Below, piece by piece: positions 17,350 to 25,569 of a stretch of 64,000 bases of DNA (position 1 is its first letter; the number at the start of each line of letters is the position of its first letter). The notes under the pieces were generated by a model. The model did no database searches and was not told where the DNA came from. It saw nothing but the letters and a program-made list of their open reading frames with translations. Both the position numbers and the translations under genes were made by a program. Source of the DNA: CAZZBK01 sp964387325 (GTDB lineage: Bacteria > Planctomycetota > Planctomycetia > Pirellulales > PNKZ01); assembly GCA_964387325.1 (NCBI GenBank), contig CAYLYE010000003.1, forward strand, positions 1-64,000, read 5' to 3'.

Positions 17350-18208
17350 GACCGTATTGATCGTGGATCTGTTGAAATACGTCCGATCTACTGCCGTTAG
17401 CTTGTTCATTCTAACGATCTTGTCGGCAGGTCATTACTCGACCTTGATCGCTGCAGAGACGTTCAGTAACTCGTTGGAGATGCGCTTTGTGCGTATCCCC
17501 GCTGGATCGAACACGCTGGGCTCAAGCGACAATGACACGCTGGCCGACGCCGACGAGCGACCTGCGCATCGCGTAACGTTCGATCAGCCTTGGTGGCTCG
17601 GCGCACACGAAGTGACTCAATCGCAATTTGAGTCGGTGATGGGCGAGCGACCGGCCTGGTTTTGCAAACAAGGGGGCGGCGCTGCGGCGGTCGAGGGGCT
17701 CAACACCCTTGAACTGCCCATCGACATGGTCTCGTGGCACGACGCGGTCGAGTTCTGCCGACGACTCAGTGATTGGCCTACTGAACGCTCCGCGCAACGA
17801 CGGTATCGGCTGCCGACCGAGGCCGAGTGGGAATATGCCTGCCGAGCAGGGAGCACGACCCGCTACAGCCGTGGCGACACCTTGACGCCACGCGACGCCA
17901 ATATCGGGGCAACCCTCGGGCGAACCTCGATCGTCGGTTCGTATCAGCCCAACCGCTGGGGGCTGTTCGACATGCACGGCAATGTTTGGGAATGGTGTGC
18001 GGATGCGTATCGCTTTGATGCCTACACACGCCCGAATTCAACGGACGATGATGAACCGACCCAGGGGCACGTCGTGCGCGGCGGCGATTGGAAACACGCC
18101 ACGCACATGGCTCGCAGTGCAAATCGCGATGTCACCCGATCGACACGTCGCGATCCAGGCAACGGCTTACGCGTGGTCGTCGAACTGCCCGCCACCGGTT
18201 CTCGCTGA
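17339..18208 (+). CDS. FGE-sulfatase-fold protein, probably catalytically distinct
   Basis: 289 residues from the ATG at 17339, inside the end of the DUF1080 gene. An N-terminal hydrophobic stretch (VSLFILTILSAGHYSTLIAA) suggests export. The formylglycine-generating-enzyme/CtpA fold is clear: MRFVRIPAG, HEVTQSQFESVMGERPAW, MVSWHDAVEFCRRLS, YRLPTEAEWEYACRAG, GLFDMHGNVWEWCADAY, VVRGGDWKHATHMARSANRD. The paired cysteines of true formylglycine-generating enzymes after RGG are absent (ATHMARSANRD). Sulfatase activation is therefore unlikely, and another role such as ligand binding is more plausible. Confidence 0.85.
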   Translation: MRPKTVLIVDLLKYVRSTAVSLFILTILSAGHYSTLIAAETFSNSLEMRFVRIPAGSNTLGSSDNDTLADADERPAHRVTFDQPWWLGAHEVTQSQFESVMGERPAWFCKQGGGAAAVEGLNTLELPIDMVSWHDAVEFCRRLSDWPTERSAQRRYRLPTEAEWEYACRAGSTTRYSRGDTLTPRDANIGATLGRTSIVGSYQPNRWGLFDMHGNVWEWCADAYRFDAYTRPNSTDDDEPTQGHVVRGGDWKHATHMARSANRDVTRSTRRDPGNGLRVVVELPATGSR

Positions 18209-18558
18209 GCCGCGCGGACGGGTGAAAGTCATTGCCACAAAAAACACAAAACGACGTAAAAATAGAGCCCATGAGATCGAGGGATCTCCGTGCTCCGTCA
18301 CTCAGGCAGTCGCCTGTGCATCGATGACGGTAAATAACTTTTTATGCCCCTTTGTTTTTTTGTGGCCATTTCTGTTGGCCTGCGAATATTTGGGGCTGCC
18401 CACAAGCTAGTGCCTAGAGTTGCAACGAGGGCTGCTTACAGTCAGGGCAACTCGCCGGACCATGGAGCCAGCGCAAGCAGTCGTACTGCAACGAAAAAAA
18501 CCCGTAATCCCATACAGTAATGAGTGTTGCAGATTTTTCAGCGAAGCGTGCTTCACTG

Positions 18559-18574
18559 TGGCACGCCAGTTGCT
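18559..18574 (+). promoter_or_regulatory. Sigma-54 (RpoN) promoter, perfect core consensus
   Basis: TGGCACG-CCAG-TTGCT matches the -24/-12 consensus TGGCACG-N4-TTGCW at every position, with 12 bp from GG (18560-18561) to GC (18572-18573). Predicted +1 is near 18585. It points away from the upstream FGE gene into a stretch without ORFs that ends in terminators. Known rule: sigma-54 promoters need an enhancer-binding activator; none is encoded in this window. Confidence 0.6.
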
Positions 18575-18604
18575 TTTCCTCTGCATCGGCGTGCGATGCG
18601 TTAT

Positions 18605-18640
18605 CCGCAGGTGAGGGCCCCACCTGCGGGTAATTTTTAT
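18605..18640 (+). terminator. Rho-independent-type terminator 1
   Basis: Perfect 9-bp stem CCGCAGGTG / CACCTGCGG (18605-18613, 18621-18629) with a 7-nt loop, followed by GTAATTTTTAT. It could end the FGE-fold transcript or the candidate sRNA. Confidence 0.6.
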
Positions 18641-18743
18641 TAACGCCTGCACGGCTAATGAACCAAGGCGACCAGCGGAAGCCACCGCTTCGCGATCAAT
18701 CAACCAACTCCGGGCGTGATGCCCTCGTGACATTCGAAGGGTG

Positions 18744-18796
18744 CCCCGTGACTTGGACGGCCACTCCGCCTATGCCGTCCAAGTCCGGGGTTTTTT
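18744..18796 (+). terminator. Strong rho-independent terminator 2
   Basis: Stem of CCCCG plus GACTTGGACGGC pairing with GCCGTCCAAGTC plus CGGGG, with one bulged T at 18749 and a 12-nt loop. It is followed directly by six Ts (18791-18796). This is the best intrinsic terminator in the window. On the plus strand no protein gene precedes it for over 500 bp. Confidence 0.8.
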
Positions 18797-18969
18797 GTTG
18801 CACGGTCATGCCTGTTTTCCACGCTCGATGAGCCCGCGCTCTGCTGGACGTCGCACCGGCTCCTCGATCGCGCTCATTGCCACGGCTACGGTTGATGTTC
18901 GTTCGCCTAAATCGCTCGGTGTTTCACGGCCGATATTACCCCCGGCACTGAATTCCGTTCTCAGAAGGT

Positions 18970-20145
18970 TCAAATCGCTAATACGGACACACGACCTCGG
19001 CCTGCTGCGTCGCACGCAACGGGGGTTGCCGAAACCGAGGCGTGACTCGTGTCTGAAGCGAGCACCATCGTCGAGGATTTATTGACCGGCAGGTTCACGA
19101 AGTCATCGAAGCAGCGTTCAAAGGCGAGCACCACGACTGGATCGAATTGACGACCGGTCTGCCGCAGAATTTCGCGACGGGCCTCGTCGACCGGCCAGGC
19201 GGCTTTGTACGGTCGTTCCGACGTGAGTGCGTCGTAGACGTCAGCCTCCGCGACAATCCGCGCCACGAGCGGAATGTTCAATCCACTCAGACCGTCGGGA
19301 TAACCGGTGCCGTCCCAACGCTCGTGATGCGAACGGGCTACATGTACCGCCATCGTTAGAAAGCCTCCGACGGGCGATTGATTCGCGGCTTGGGCCAAGA
19401 CCTCCGCGCCGATAATCGTGTGCTGCTCCATGACGGATCGTTCCTCGGTCGTGAGTCGCCCCGGCTTGAGCAAGATGGAATCCGGAATGCCGATCTTGCC
19501 AATGTCGTGCAACGGACAAGCGCGGTTCAACTGATCGAGAAACCTGTCGTCGATTTGGTTTTGATACGGCGACTCACGGCGCAATTCGCGAGCCAGCAAC
19601 ATCGAGTAATCACGCATCCGCACAATATGCGCGCCGGTCTCGTTATCCCGAGTCTCGGCCATTTTGCGGAGCATGAATGCCGCAATGTCTTGCATGTCGG
19701 AAACGTCTTTCGACAAATTCCGTGACACAGACAGAATCGACTGCACGGTCTCGGACATCTGCTGCATCGACGTCATCGCGTCGCGCAGCCGGGTATGTAA
19801 GCGAACTCGCGACAGCAACTCGAAGCGATCGACCGGTTTGACCATGTAATCGTCGGCGCCTGCGGCGATGGCGGCCGTCAATTCCGACGCGGTTGAATGA
19901 AACGATACGATCGTGACGATCGGTACCAAATGCGCGGGGAGTGCCTTGATTCGACGGCAGGTCTCAAAACCGTCCATGCCCGGCATATCAAGATTGAGCA
20001 ACACCATCTGCGGTTTCAGTTCCCGCACGGCTCGCACGGCGTCCAGGCCATTGTCGATAACCACGACACGATGCTCATCGATCAGGCAATGCCGCATGAG
20101 TCGGCAGATCGCCGGATCGTCATCCACGAGCAATATGAGCGCCAT
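18970..20145 (-). CDS. Receiver-HD-GYP protein with Asn at the phospho-acceptor site
   Basis: 391 residues from the ATG at 20145. The receiver domain (1-120) keeps the acidic pair D8/D9 and Lys103 (MVKPVD). The phospho-acceptor Asp is Asn51: VLLNLDMPGMDG where VLLDxxMPGMDG is expected. HD-GYP domain (about 150-350): ETGAHIVRM, LHDIGKIGIPD (His213-Asp214), HHERWDGTGYPDGL, and DVYDALTSERPYK. All metal and GYP motifs are present, so c-di-GMP phosphodiesterase activity is likely. The receiver may be phosphorylation-independent. A basic/Ser-rich tail follows residue 355. An Hpt gene lies 20 bp upstream. Confidence 0.9.
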   Translation of the reverse strand: MALILLVDDDPAICRLMRHCLIDEHRVVVIDNGLDAVRAVRELKPQMVLLNLDMPGMDGFETCRRIKALPAHLVPIVTIVSFHSTASELTAAIAAGADDYMVKPVDRFELLSRVRLHTRLRDAMTSMQQMSETVQSILSVSRNLSKDVSDMQDIAAFMLRKMAETRDNETGAHIVRMRDYSMLLARELRRESPYQNQIDDRFLDQLNRACPLHDIGKIGIPDSILLKPGRLTTEERSVMEQHTIIGAEVLAQAANQSPVGGFLTMAVHVARSHHERWDGTGYPDGLSGLNIPLVARIVAEADVYDALTSERPYKAAWPVDEARREILRQTGRQFDPVVVLAFERCFDDFVNLPVNKSSTMVLASDTSHASVSATPVACDAAGRGRVSVLAI

Positions 20146-20165
20146 GATACGCAGGTCTCTCGGGT

Positions 20166-20498
20166 TTAACTCGTTCGCGTACTGCGAACTCGACGACAAA
20201 ACCCCAGCAGATGCTGAGTGCGTTCGACCGTGTTCTCTGGGCTGCCATAGGCGACGGCAAACTCGACGGTTCCCGCGACCGCGGCGATCAGATCGAAGCC
20301 ATAGCCACCGGCGGATCCTTTGAGTCGATGCGCCAAGCGCCGCACGCTCGTCCAGTCTTGCCGTTCGAGGGCGGTTGTTAACGCCTCGATCCGCTCCGGC
20401 ATTTCAGCGATGTACTCTTCGACAAGGTCCGCCATTGTTTCGTCAAGCAGGGTCGAGTGAAGGGGCACGAGGTCGGATGCATGCGTCGTGGACATCAT
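20166..20498 (-). CDS. Hpt (histidine phosphotransfer) domain protein
   Basis: 110-residue single-domain Hpt protein. The phospho-acceptor histidine lies in VRRLAHRLKGSAGGYGFD, the family hallmark. The preceding helix is DETMADLVEEYIAEMPERIEALTTALE. It would relay phosphate between response-regulator receivers in a phosphorelay. It is co-oriented with the HD-GYP gene 20 bp downstream, yet that receiver has Asn at the acceptor position. Its partners are probably elsewhere, or the pairing is regulatory rather than phosphoryl transfer. ATG at 20498 or 20495; no strong Shine-Dalgarno. Confidence 0.88.
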   Translation of the reverse strand: MMSTTHASDLVPLHSTLLDETMADLVEEYIAEMPERIEALTTALERQDWTSVRRLAHRLKGSAGGYGFDLIAAVAGTVEFAVAYGSPENTVERTQHLLGFCRRVRSTRTS

Positions 20499-20943
20499 TG
20501 GCTTCAAGCGTTGAATCGGAATCCGGGTAATTTGTCGAATCGCACGACCGTCCCCAGGCCGGATCAGCGGCCCTGCGGCGGTTGAACGAGGAAGCTCATT
20601 GTTTAAGAGCCTACCTAAACACTACGTAAGCGTAATACACGCCTTATCGAACCAACGCAAAGCGGTGTCAAATTGTAATGATCCGTGGGAAGTCACAGGT
20701 GGGGTAGCCGCTTCCGCAACAAGAGCGGGGGCCCATTGAATCGGTTCGAGGGGTCATACCGATCGGGTCAATCCGGTTGTGACGACTCTGCGGTCATGTT
20801 CAGCGACCGTCGTATTGTGGCTCTCTAATCCACACACCAATCAGGCGACACCTGCGATTGGCTGGGGGTTATTCATTGCCTTGTGCGTCACTCCCCGAGT
20901 ACAACCGTTCCTGAAACGTCCGTGTCTCTTTGTCGAGACCATC
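20499..20943. other. Intergenic region upstream of the Hpt gene
   Basis: 445 bp with no supportable gene. It should hold the promoter of the Hpt/HD-GYP unit (minus strand), but no clear -35/-10 pair was found. No strong hairpin. Confidence 0.4.
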
Positions 20944-21138
20944 ATGCGCCATCTGCTGCTGCCTCGGAGTTTGTTCTTTACACTAACGTTGCTCGTAACC
21001 CTCGGTGGAGCATCTGCCGACGGCGACGAGCTGCGCTGCGGGTCAGCGCTCGGCGTATCACCCCACTCCTCGGCGAGATCATGGCCGGCGGTCACCCGAG
21101 TTAAATATGATAAACATGCCCGGGCCGAGCGATCTTGA
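20944..21138 (+). CDS. Questionable 64-residue signal-peptide ORF
   Basis: Reads MRHLLLPRSLFFTLTLLVTL, then GGASADGDELRCGS, a plausible signal peptide followed by a short tail. Its 3' end overlaps the convergent phosphodiesterase gene by 38 bp, and no ribosome site is obvious. It may be the remnant 5' end of a secreted-protein gene, or chance. Included only because the leader is so signal-like. Confidence 0.25.
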   Translation: MRHLLLPRSLFFTLTLLVTLGGASADGDELRCGSALGVSPHSSARSWPAVTRVKYDKHARAERS

Positions 21139-21862
21139 GCGTGGGTAGATCGAGCGTCGCGAGCTGCTCGGCCACGCGGTCATACATCGCCGGCTTGATA
21201 TGCACGGCGTAGAGGGGCAGCTCGCGGCCGAGCTTGCGATACTCGGCGGCGAACAACTCCGGTGTGAGATGGTAGCTGATCGCTGCCAACTCGGCCATCT
21301 CGTTCGGAAAGCTGCATTCCAGAAACAGAGCGTCGAGCCGCGCTTGCTCGCGCAAGGCGGTCCAGACCGCCTCGCTCGGCGCGGTGTCCGAGACAATCGC
21401 CACGGCGCTCGCCCAGTCGTCGATGACAAACGCCACGGTCTCAATCGCGTGCTCAAGGGGCAACGGAGTGACCGTGTGACCGCCCACGGTCACGCTTTGA
21501 TAGGGTTCGATCTCAATCAACCGCACGAAGGCTGTCGAGCCGCGCGACAACCGGACCATGTCGGGCCACACCAGATCGTTGAAGATGCTCTGCCGCAACA
21601 CATCGAGCGTGGCCCGCGTGCCGTACACGCTGACGCACTGCGGGCCGGGCTCATATACGTTATCGAGAAAGATGGGCAGCGTGGCCACATGATCCAAATG
21701 CGCATGCGAGAGGAAAATATGTTGAATACGCCGCTGGGCATCGAGCGGCAGCAGGCCGAGTGCGCCAGCATCGATCGCGATCACATCGTCGATGAGCGTC
21801 GTGATCAGAAACTGGTAATGATGCGCTGACCCACCGCTGGGAGCCACGATCTGGATGTTCAC
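21101..21862 (-). CDS. Class II cAMP phosphodiesterase-like metallo-beta-lactamase-fold enzyme
   Basis: 253-residue MBL-fold hydrolase. Metal ligands appear as LSHAHLDHV (HxHxDH, about residues 51-58). Later ligands fall in PLPLEHAIETVAFVI, IVSDTAPSEAVW and LDALFLECSFPNE. The C-terminus has YAVHIKPAMYDRV. The family also known as PDE II/CpdP cleaves cyclic nucleotides, so a cNMP role is the best guess, but substrate cannot be read from the sequence. Divergent from lnt. Confidence 0.82.
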   Translation of the reverse strand: MNIQIVAPSGGSAHHYQFLITTLIDDVIAIDAGALGLLPLDAQRRIQHIFLSHAHLDHVATLPIFLDNVYEPGPQCVSVYGTRATLDVLRQSIFNDLVWPDMVRLSRGSTAFVRLIEIEPYQSVTVGGHTVTPLPLEHAIETVAFVIDDWASAVAIVSDTAPSEAVWTALREQARLDALFLECSFPNEMAELAAISYHLTPELFAAEYRKLGRELPLYAVHIKPAMYDRVAEQLATLDLPTLKIARPGHVYHI

Positions 21863-22060
21863 GTGTCGGCTTTGCCCAATAAAGATGCGGAAAGGACCTC
21901 GGCTACGTCGCGTCTATCGTACCCGTGAAGGGAGAAGGTCAACAAGCGGAAGTGTCGCTACGACAGGTTTACTGAACTCGCATTCTCGCCACCTGGGCCA
22001 ATCGACTACACTGCGGCACGATTGGGTCCCTGAGATGACGAAATTCTCATCTGGCGAAGC

Positions 22061-23752
22061 ATGTCCCGATACCGCTCGAACGATCGCCGTTTGCCCGCTG
22101 AGCTGCCGTCCAGGCTGAGCAGGGGTGAGCAGGTCGGGCGCGTGTTGAGCTCGACACTTGGGCTGGGACTCTTGGGCAGCTTGCTGCTCTTCGCCGCTCA
22201 GCCGCCGCTGGGGTGGTGGCCGCTCGCTTGGTTAGCGCCGCTGCCGTGGGCGCTGATCGTGCGGCGACCGAAACTCGCAGGTCGTCGTCCTTATCGAAGC
22301 GTCTGGCTCGCCGGGTGCGTCTATTGGCTGCTGGCTGTGCATTGGCTGCGGCTGCCTCATCTGCTCACGAGCATCGGCTGGCTGGCCTTGTCATGCTATC
22401 TGGGTTGTTACCTGAGCGCCTTTGTCTACCTGAGTCGGCGCGGCGTGCATGTCCACGGCTGGCCGACGCCCTTGAGCATGGCGATCGTCTGGAGCGGACT
22501 CGAACTCGTGCAGGCTCATCTGCTTTCCGGCTTCAATATGGCGAGTCCGGCCAATTCACAGATCGCGTTCAAAACGCTGATTCAAATCGCTGACCTCGTC
22601 GGCGGATATGGCGTGAGTTTTGTCATCGTGTTCGTGGGCGCCTGTCTGGCCCAAGCATGGCACGGACGACTCGACGTGCGGCCTCTCGGCGCGGCCGGGA
22701 TGCTCTTGGCCGCCGTGCTCGGGTACGGCGCGTGGCGAGACGATCAGTACGAGCCCCAACGTGGGCCGACCGTGACACTCATCCAAGGCTCGATCGATAC
22801 CATGATGCATGAGGACGCGCGGCAAGCCTACGAGCATGCCCAACGCGCGTTCGATCAATATGTCAGCCTCACGCTCGATGCACTCAGCGTGCGACGCGAC
22901 ACGGATCTGATCGTGTGGCCCGAGACCATGTATCGCAATCCGCTCATCACCCATGCCGAGCAGGTGACACCCCCGGCCGGTGAGCCCTGGACGTTCAACG
23001 ATCTGCGGCAACGAGCTCAGGAGTATCAGTCCATTCTGAAGGCGTTTGCCAAGCAGATCGGGCGACCCACGCTGCTGGGGATCGACGCCTGGCACTACGA
23101 AGCGTCGCGCGTGCATCGTACCAACTCGGCCGTGCTCTTAGAGAGCGACGGTACGGTGAGTGCCCGATATAACAAAATGCACCCGGTGATGTTTGGCGAG
23201 TACATTCCGTTGGCCAAGCAGATACCGTGGCTGTATCAGATCACGCCGCTCGCCGGGGGTATCGACTCGGGCGATCACGCGACCGCGCTGCGCATCACCG
23301 GCTCCGGCGGACAACCGTACTCGCTGTGCCCAAGTATCTGTTACGAGAGCGTGCTGTCGCACGTGATTCGCCGTAGCGTGAACGAGTTGACCGCCGAGGG
23401 AACCGAGACCGACGTGCTTGTGAACCTGACGAACGACGGCTGGTTCTGGGGCTCCAGTGAGCTCGACATGCACCTGGCCTGCGGGGTGATGCGAGCCGTC
23501 GAGTGTCGCAAGCCGCTGCTGATCGCCGCCAACACGGGTTTCTCGGCCTGGATCGACTCGCAAGGGACGATCGTCCGCCAAGGCCAACGCCGCGCCACCG
23601 ATACGATCGTGGCCGACGTGCAGCTCGACTCGCGTCAGAGCCTGTATCTGGCCTGGGGCGACTGGTTTGCTGGGGCGTGCTTACTGGTTTGTATCGCGAG
23701 TTGCCTGCCACGACGCTCGAAAAGCCAGGGGTACCCCCCGGGCGATGGGTGA
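22061..23752 (+). CDS. lnt: Apolipoprotein N-acyltransferase
   Basis: Adds the third acyl chain to lipoproteins at the inner membrane. 563 residues: six or so N-terminal membrane helices (about 30-225), then a nitrilase-type periplasmic domain (235-530) and a last helix near 538-556. The Glu-Lys-Cys triad is intact: Glu288 in VWPET, Lys372 in YNKMHPVMFGEYIP, Cys427 in PSICYES. NLTNDGWFWGS and GFSAWID are also conserved. It is slightly longer than the E. coli enzyme (about 510). Monocistronic and divergent from the phosphodiesterase gene. Confidence 0.93.
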   Translation: MSRYRSNDRRLPAELPSRLSRGEQVGRVLSSTLGLGLLGSLLLFAAQPPLGWWPLAWLAPLPWALIVRRPKLAGRRPYRSVWLAGCVYWLLAVHWLRLPHLLTSIGWLALSCYLGCYLSAFVYLSRRGVHVHGWPTPLSMAIVWSGLELVQAHLLSGFNMASPANSQIAFKTLIQIADLVGGYGVSFVIVFVGACLAQAWHGRLDVRPLGAAGMLLAAVLGYGAWRDDQYEPQRGPTVTLIQGSIDTMMHEDARQAYEHAQRAFDQYVSLTLDALSVRRDTDLIVWPETMYRNPLITHAEQVTPPAGEPWTFNDLRQRAQEYQSILKAFAKQIGRPTLLGIDAWHYEASRVHRTNSAVLLESDGTVSARYNKMHPVMFGEYIPLAKQIPWLYQITPLAGGIDSGDHATALRITGSGGQPYSLCPSICYESVLSHVIRRSVNELTAEGTETDVLVNLTNDGWFWGSSELDMHLACGVMRAVECRKPLLIAANTGFSAWIDSQGTIVRQGQRRATDTIVADVQLDSRQSLYLAWGDWFAGACLLVCIASCLPRRSKSQGYPPGDG

Positions 23753-23819
23753 TGATCCGGATATACCGTCTGCGGAGGGGAGCTAAATGGGGCTATTTTG
23801 AATCTCGCACGGAAGTTTG

Positions 23820-23849
23820 TTGACGCTGATTTTTGAGCGAGTTTATACT
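23820..23849 (+). promoter_or_regulatory. Sigma-70-type promoter
   Basis: TTGACG (23820-23825), an 18-bp spacer, then TATACT (23844-23849). It lies about 190 bp upstream of the coiled-coil gene at 24037 and is the best promoter match in that gap. Confidence 0.5.
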
Positions 23850-24036
23850 GAAAACTCAACTCCAAGATGGTGTCGGCCTATCGTTCGATCGATTCGGCTG
23901 GGGTTCCCCAGTCTGGCATACGACCCGGTTTCAACCACACGAGGTGGCCGGTTTTGTGTCAGGATAGGCAAAATGTCGCACACGGTCGTGCTCAGTTCGA
24001 TGGCCTTGTGTTCCGAGCGCTCCAGGAGCGGTGGCG

Positions 24037-24861
24037 ATGAATCTCGTCGGTAAAATTTTAGTCACGCTGATCTTTGTGATGACCAGCGTGTATTTGGGCT
24101 TCGCCGTCAGCGTCTATTCGACGCATAAGAACTGGCGCGAGAAAGCGACCGCGCTGTCGAGTAAGATCGCGCAGCTCAAGACCGATCTACAAAACACCCA
24201 GGCGAAAAACCTCGCCGAGCTCGAGACGCTCCAGGCTCAGATCAAGGAGCAAAAGGACAGCGTCGACAAGCTCAAGACGGCGCGCGATACCTTGCTCAAA
24301 GAAATTGAAGACTCGAAGGAGCAATTCGCCGCCAAGGAAAAAGACCTCCGCGAGGCCACGTCGCTGGCCACGGCCGCCGTCGCCAACGTCGAAGCCGCCG
24401 ACAAGAAAGTCGATCAACTCCGCGCCGACTTACAGAAACTGCGTGAAGAGAAGGACGAGAAATTTAAGCAGTACGTGCAGTTGCTCGACGACCGCAATAG
24501 CTTGCAAGCCGACCGTCGCCGATTGGACGACACCAACGTCAAGCTCACCGAGCAGTTGACGAAAGCCAAGGTCGTGCTCGAACGGCGCGGCCTGTCGGTC
24601 GAGACCGACGTATCGAACGAGCCACCGAAGATGGACGGTATCGTGCTGGCCGTTGCCAACGACGGACTCATGGAGATTTCGCTCGGCACCGACGACGGAC
24701 TCAATCGAGGGCACACGCTCGAAGTCACCCGCGGCACACAGTATCTCGGCCGGGTGCAGGTGGTCGACGCGCGACCGGAGAAAGCGGTTGCCAAGGCACT
24801 GCCCCAGTTCCAAAAGGGTAAGATCGAAAGGAACGACCGTGTCGCCACCAGAATCAACTGA
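24037..24861 (+). CDS. Membrane-anchored coiled-coil protein
   Basis: 274 residues from the ATG at 24037, preceded by AGGAG at 24024-24028. An N-terminal transmembrane helix (LVGKILVTLIFVMTSVYLGF) is followed by a long coiled coil (about 30-190) with heptads of Leu/Lys/Glu. A small C-terminal domain has GIVLAVANDGLMEISLGTDD and AVAKALPQFQKGKIERNDRV. The end resembles planctomycete envelope coiled-coil proteins, with an MreC-like flavour only in architecture. The stop lies 20 bp inside a second small membrane gene, so the two are coupled. Function unknown; a structural or scaffold role is a guess. Confidence 0.78.
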   Translation: MNLVGKILVTLIFVMTSVYLGFAVSVYSTHKNWREKATALSSKIAQLKTDLQNTQAKNLAELETLQAQIKEQKDSVDKLKTARDTLLKEIEDSKEQFAAKEKDLREATSLATAAVANVEAADKKVDQLRADLQKLREEKDEKFKQYVQLLDDRNSLQADRRRLDDTNVKLTEQLTKAKVVLERRGLSVETDVSNEPPKMDGIVLAVANDGLMEISLGTDDGLNRGHTLEVTRGTQYLGRVQVVDARPEKAVAKALPQFQKGKIERNDRVATRIN

Positions 24862-25027
24862 GATCAAGCCCTCGCTGCTGGGCAAGTTCAACGTCTACAC
24901 AGCGCTGCTGGGCCTGTCATTCTTGGCCGTCGGCATCGCGATCGCGCTCTTGTCGCTTGAGTTGGCCCGCTATGAATGGGATTTCAAGGCCAAGACCGCC
25001 CCGGTCGGCATGATCGTCGGTCGATAG
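24839..25027 (+). CDS. Small single-span membrane protein
   Basis: 62 residues from a GTG at 24839, with AAAGGA six bases upstream. It overlaps the end of the coiled-coil gene by 23 bp. Sequence features are a polar N-terminus (SPPESTEIKPSLLGKFNVY), one transmembrane helix (TALLGLSFLAVGIAIALLSL) and a short charged end. The overlap and the ribosome site argue that it is translated with its neighbour, and it may be its membrane partner. No family recognised. Confidence 0.7.
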   Translation: MSPPESTEIKPSLLGKFNVYTALLGLSFLAVGIAIALLSLELARYEWDFKAKTAPVGMIVGR

Positions 25028-25059
25028 CGTGTCGACCATGAGGCGGCTCTGCATCATAG

Positions 25060-25147
25060 GTCAGGCACCCCGTGCATGACATCGTGCAAGATTGCCAACC
25101 GGCATCTTTTATTCACGTAACAGGCTCTCAGGCACGGAGTGCCTGAG
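25060..25147. repeat. Pair of CAGGCAC palindromic elements
   Basis: Two copies: 25060-25080 (GTCAGGCAC-CCC-GTGCATGAC, one mismatch) and 25127-25147 (CTCAGGCAC-GGA-GTGCCTGAG, perfect). They belong to the same class as copies at 54.1-54.2 and 55.3-55.4 kb. They sit between the convergent small membrane gene and DUF423, so they may act as a bidirectional transcript end or mRNA stabiliser. Confidence 0.65.
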
Positions 25148-25167
25148 CTACGGTTACTGCGACGGGC

Positions 25168-25569
25168 TCAACGCACGACTTGTTCGCGAAATGCCTGTAC
25201 GGCGAACACGACCCAACCGGCGATGAACGCCACGCCGCCCAGTGGAACGATCGCGCCGAGCCAAGTCTTGCCGGTCAACACGAGCACGTAGAGCATGCCG
25301 CTGAAGAGCACGATGCCGGCCAGGAACAGCGCGGCGGCGAGGGTCGAACGGCCAGCGAGTGCCAGGCTCGCCAGAATGATGCCCAGTGCGTGCCACAGCT
25401 GATACCGCACACCGGTGTCGAACTGTGCGAGTCGCCGCGCGAGCAACTCTCCCTCGACGCCCAGCGTATGTTGCAGATAGTTGTCGAGTCCATGAGCGCC
25501 GAATGCGCCCAGTCCTACGCCGACAGCCGCGAGCAACGCGCCGAGCGCTTGCCAAGTGTGTGCCGTCAT
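25168..25569 (-). CDS. DUF423 integral membrane protein
   Basis: 133 residues with four predicted membrane helices and the family N-terminus ALGALLAAVGVGLGAFGAHGL. TGVRYQLWHALGIILASL and FSGMLYVLVLTG follow. This family (YgdD-type) has no settled function. The ATG at 25569 overlaps the TGA of the upstream dehydrogenase gene by 4 bp (ATGA), so the two are translationally coupled. That pairing is the only functional hint. Confidence 0.9.
   Translation of the reverse strand: MTAHTWQALGALLAAVGVGLGAFGAHGLDNYLQHTLGVEGELLARRLAQFDTGVRYQLWHALGIILASLALAGRSTLAAALFLAGIVLFSGMLYVLVLTGKTWLGAIVPLGGVAFIAGWVVFAVQAFREQVVR

Larger units (their letters stand above)
18585..18796 (+). ncRNA. Candidate sigma-54-dependent small RNA
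   Basis: Defined by the sigma-54 promoter at 18559-18574 and terminators ending near 18640 and 18796. It would be about 55 nt, or about 212 nt if the first hairpin is read through. No ORF with a ribosome site lies inside. No known RNA family was recognised (tmRNA, RNase P, 6S and SRP landmarks are absent). This is a prediction from signals only. Confidence 0.4.
18209..18969. other. 761-bp region without protein genes
   Basis: Lies between the convergent FGE-fold and HD-GYP genes. No convincing ORF. It holds a sigma-54 promoter consensus and two terminator-like hairpins, annotated separately. TGCAAC motifs occur at 18421-18426, 18487-18492 and, inverted, 18527-18532. These are candidates for an upstream enhancer. 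The remainder (18797-18969) shows nothing I can support. Confidence 0.5.

Noticed and set aside
18410..18740. tmRNA, RNase P, 6S or SRP RNA in the gene-free region
   Set aside because: None of the conserved sequence landmarks of these RNAs was found.
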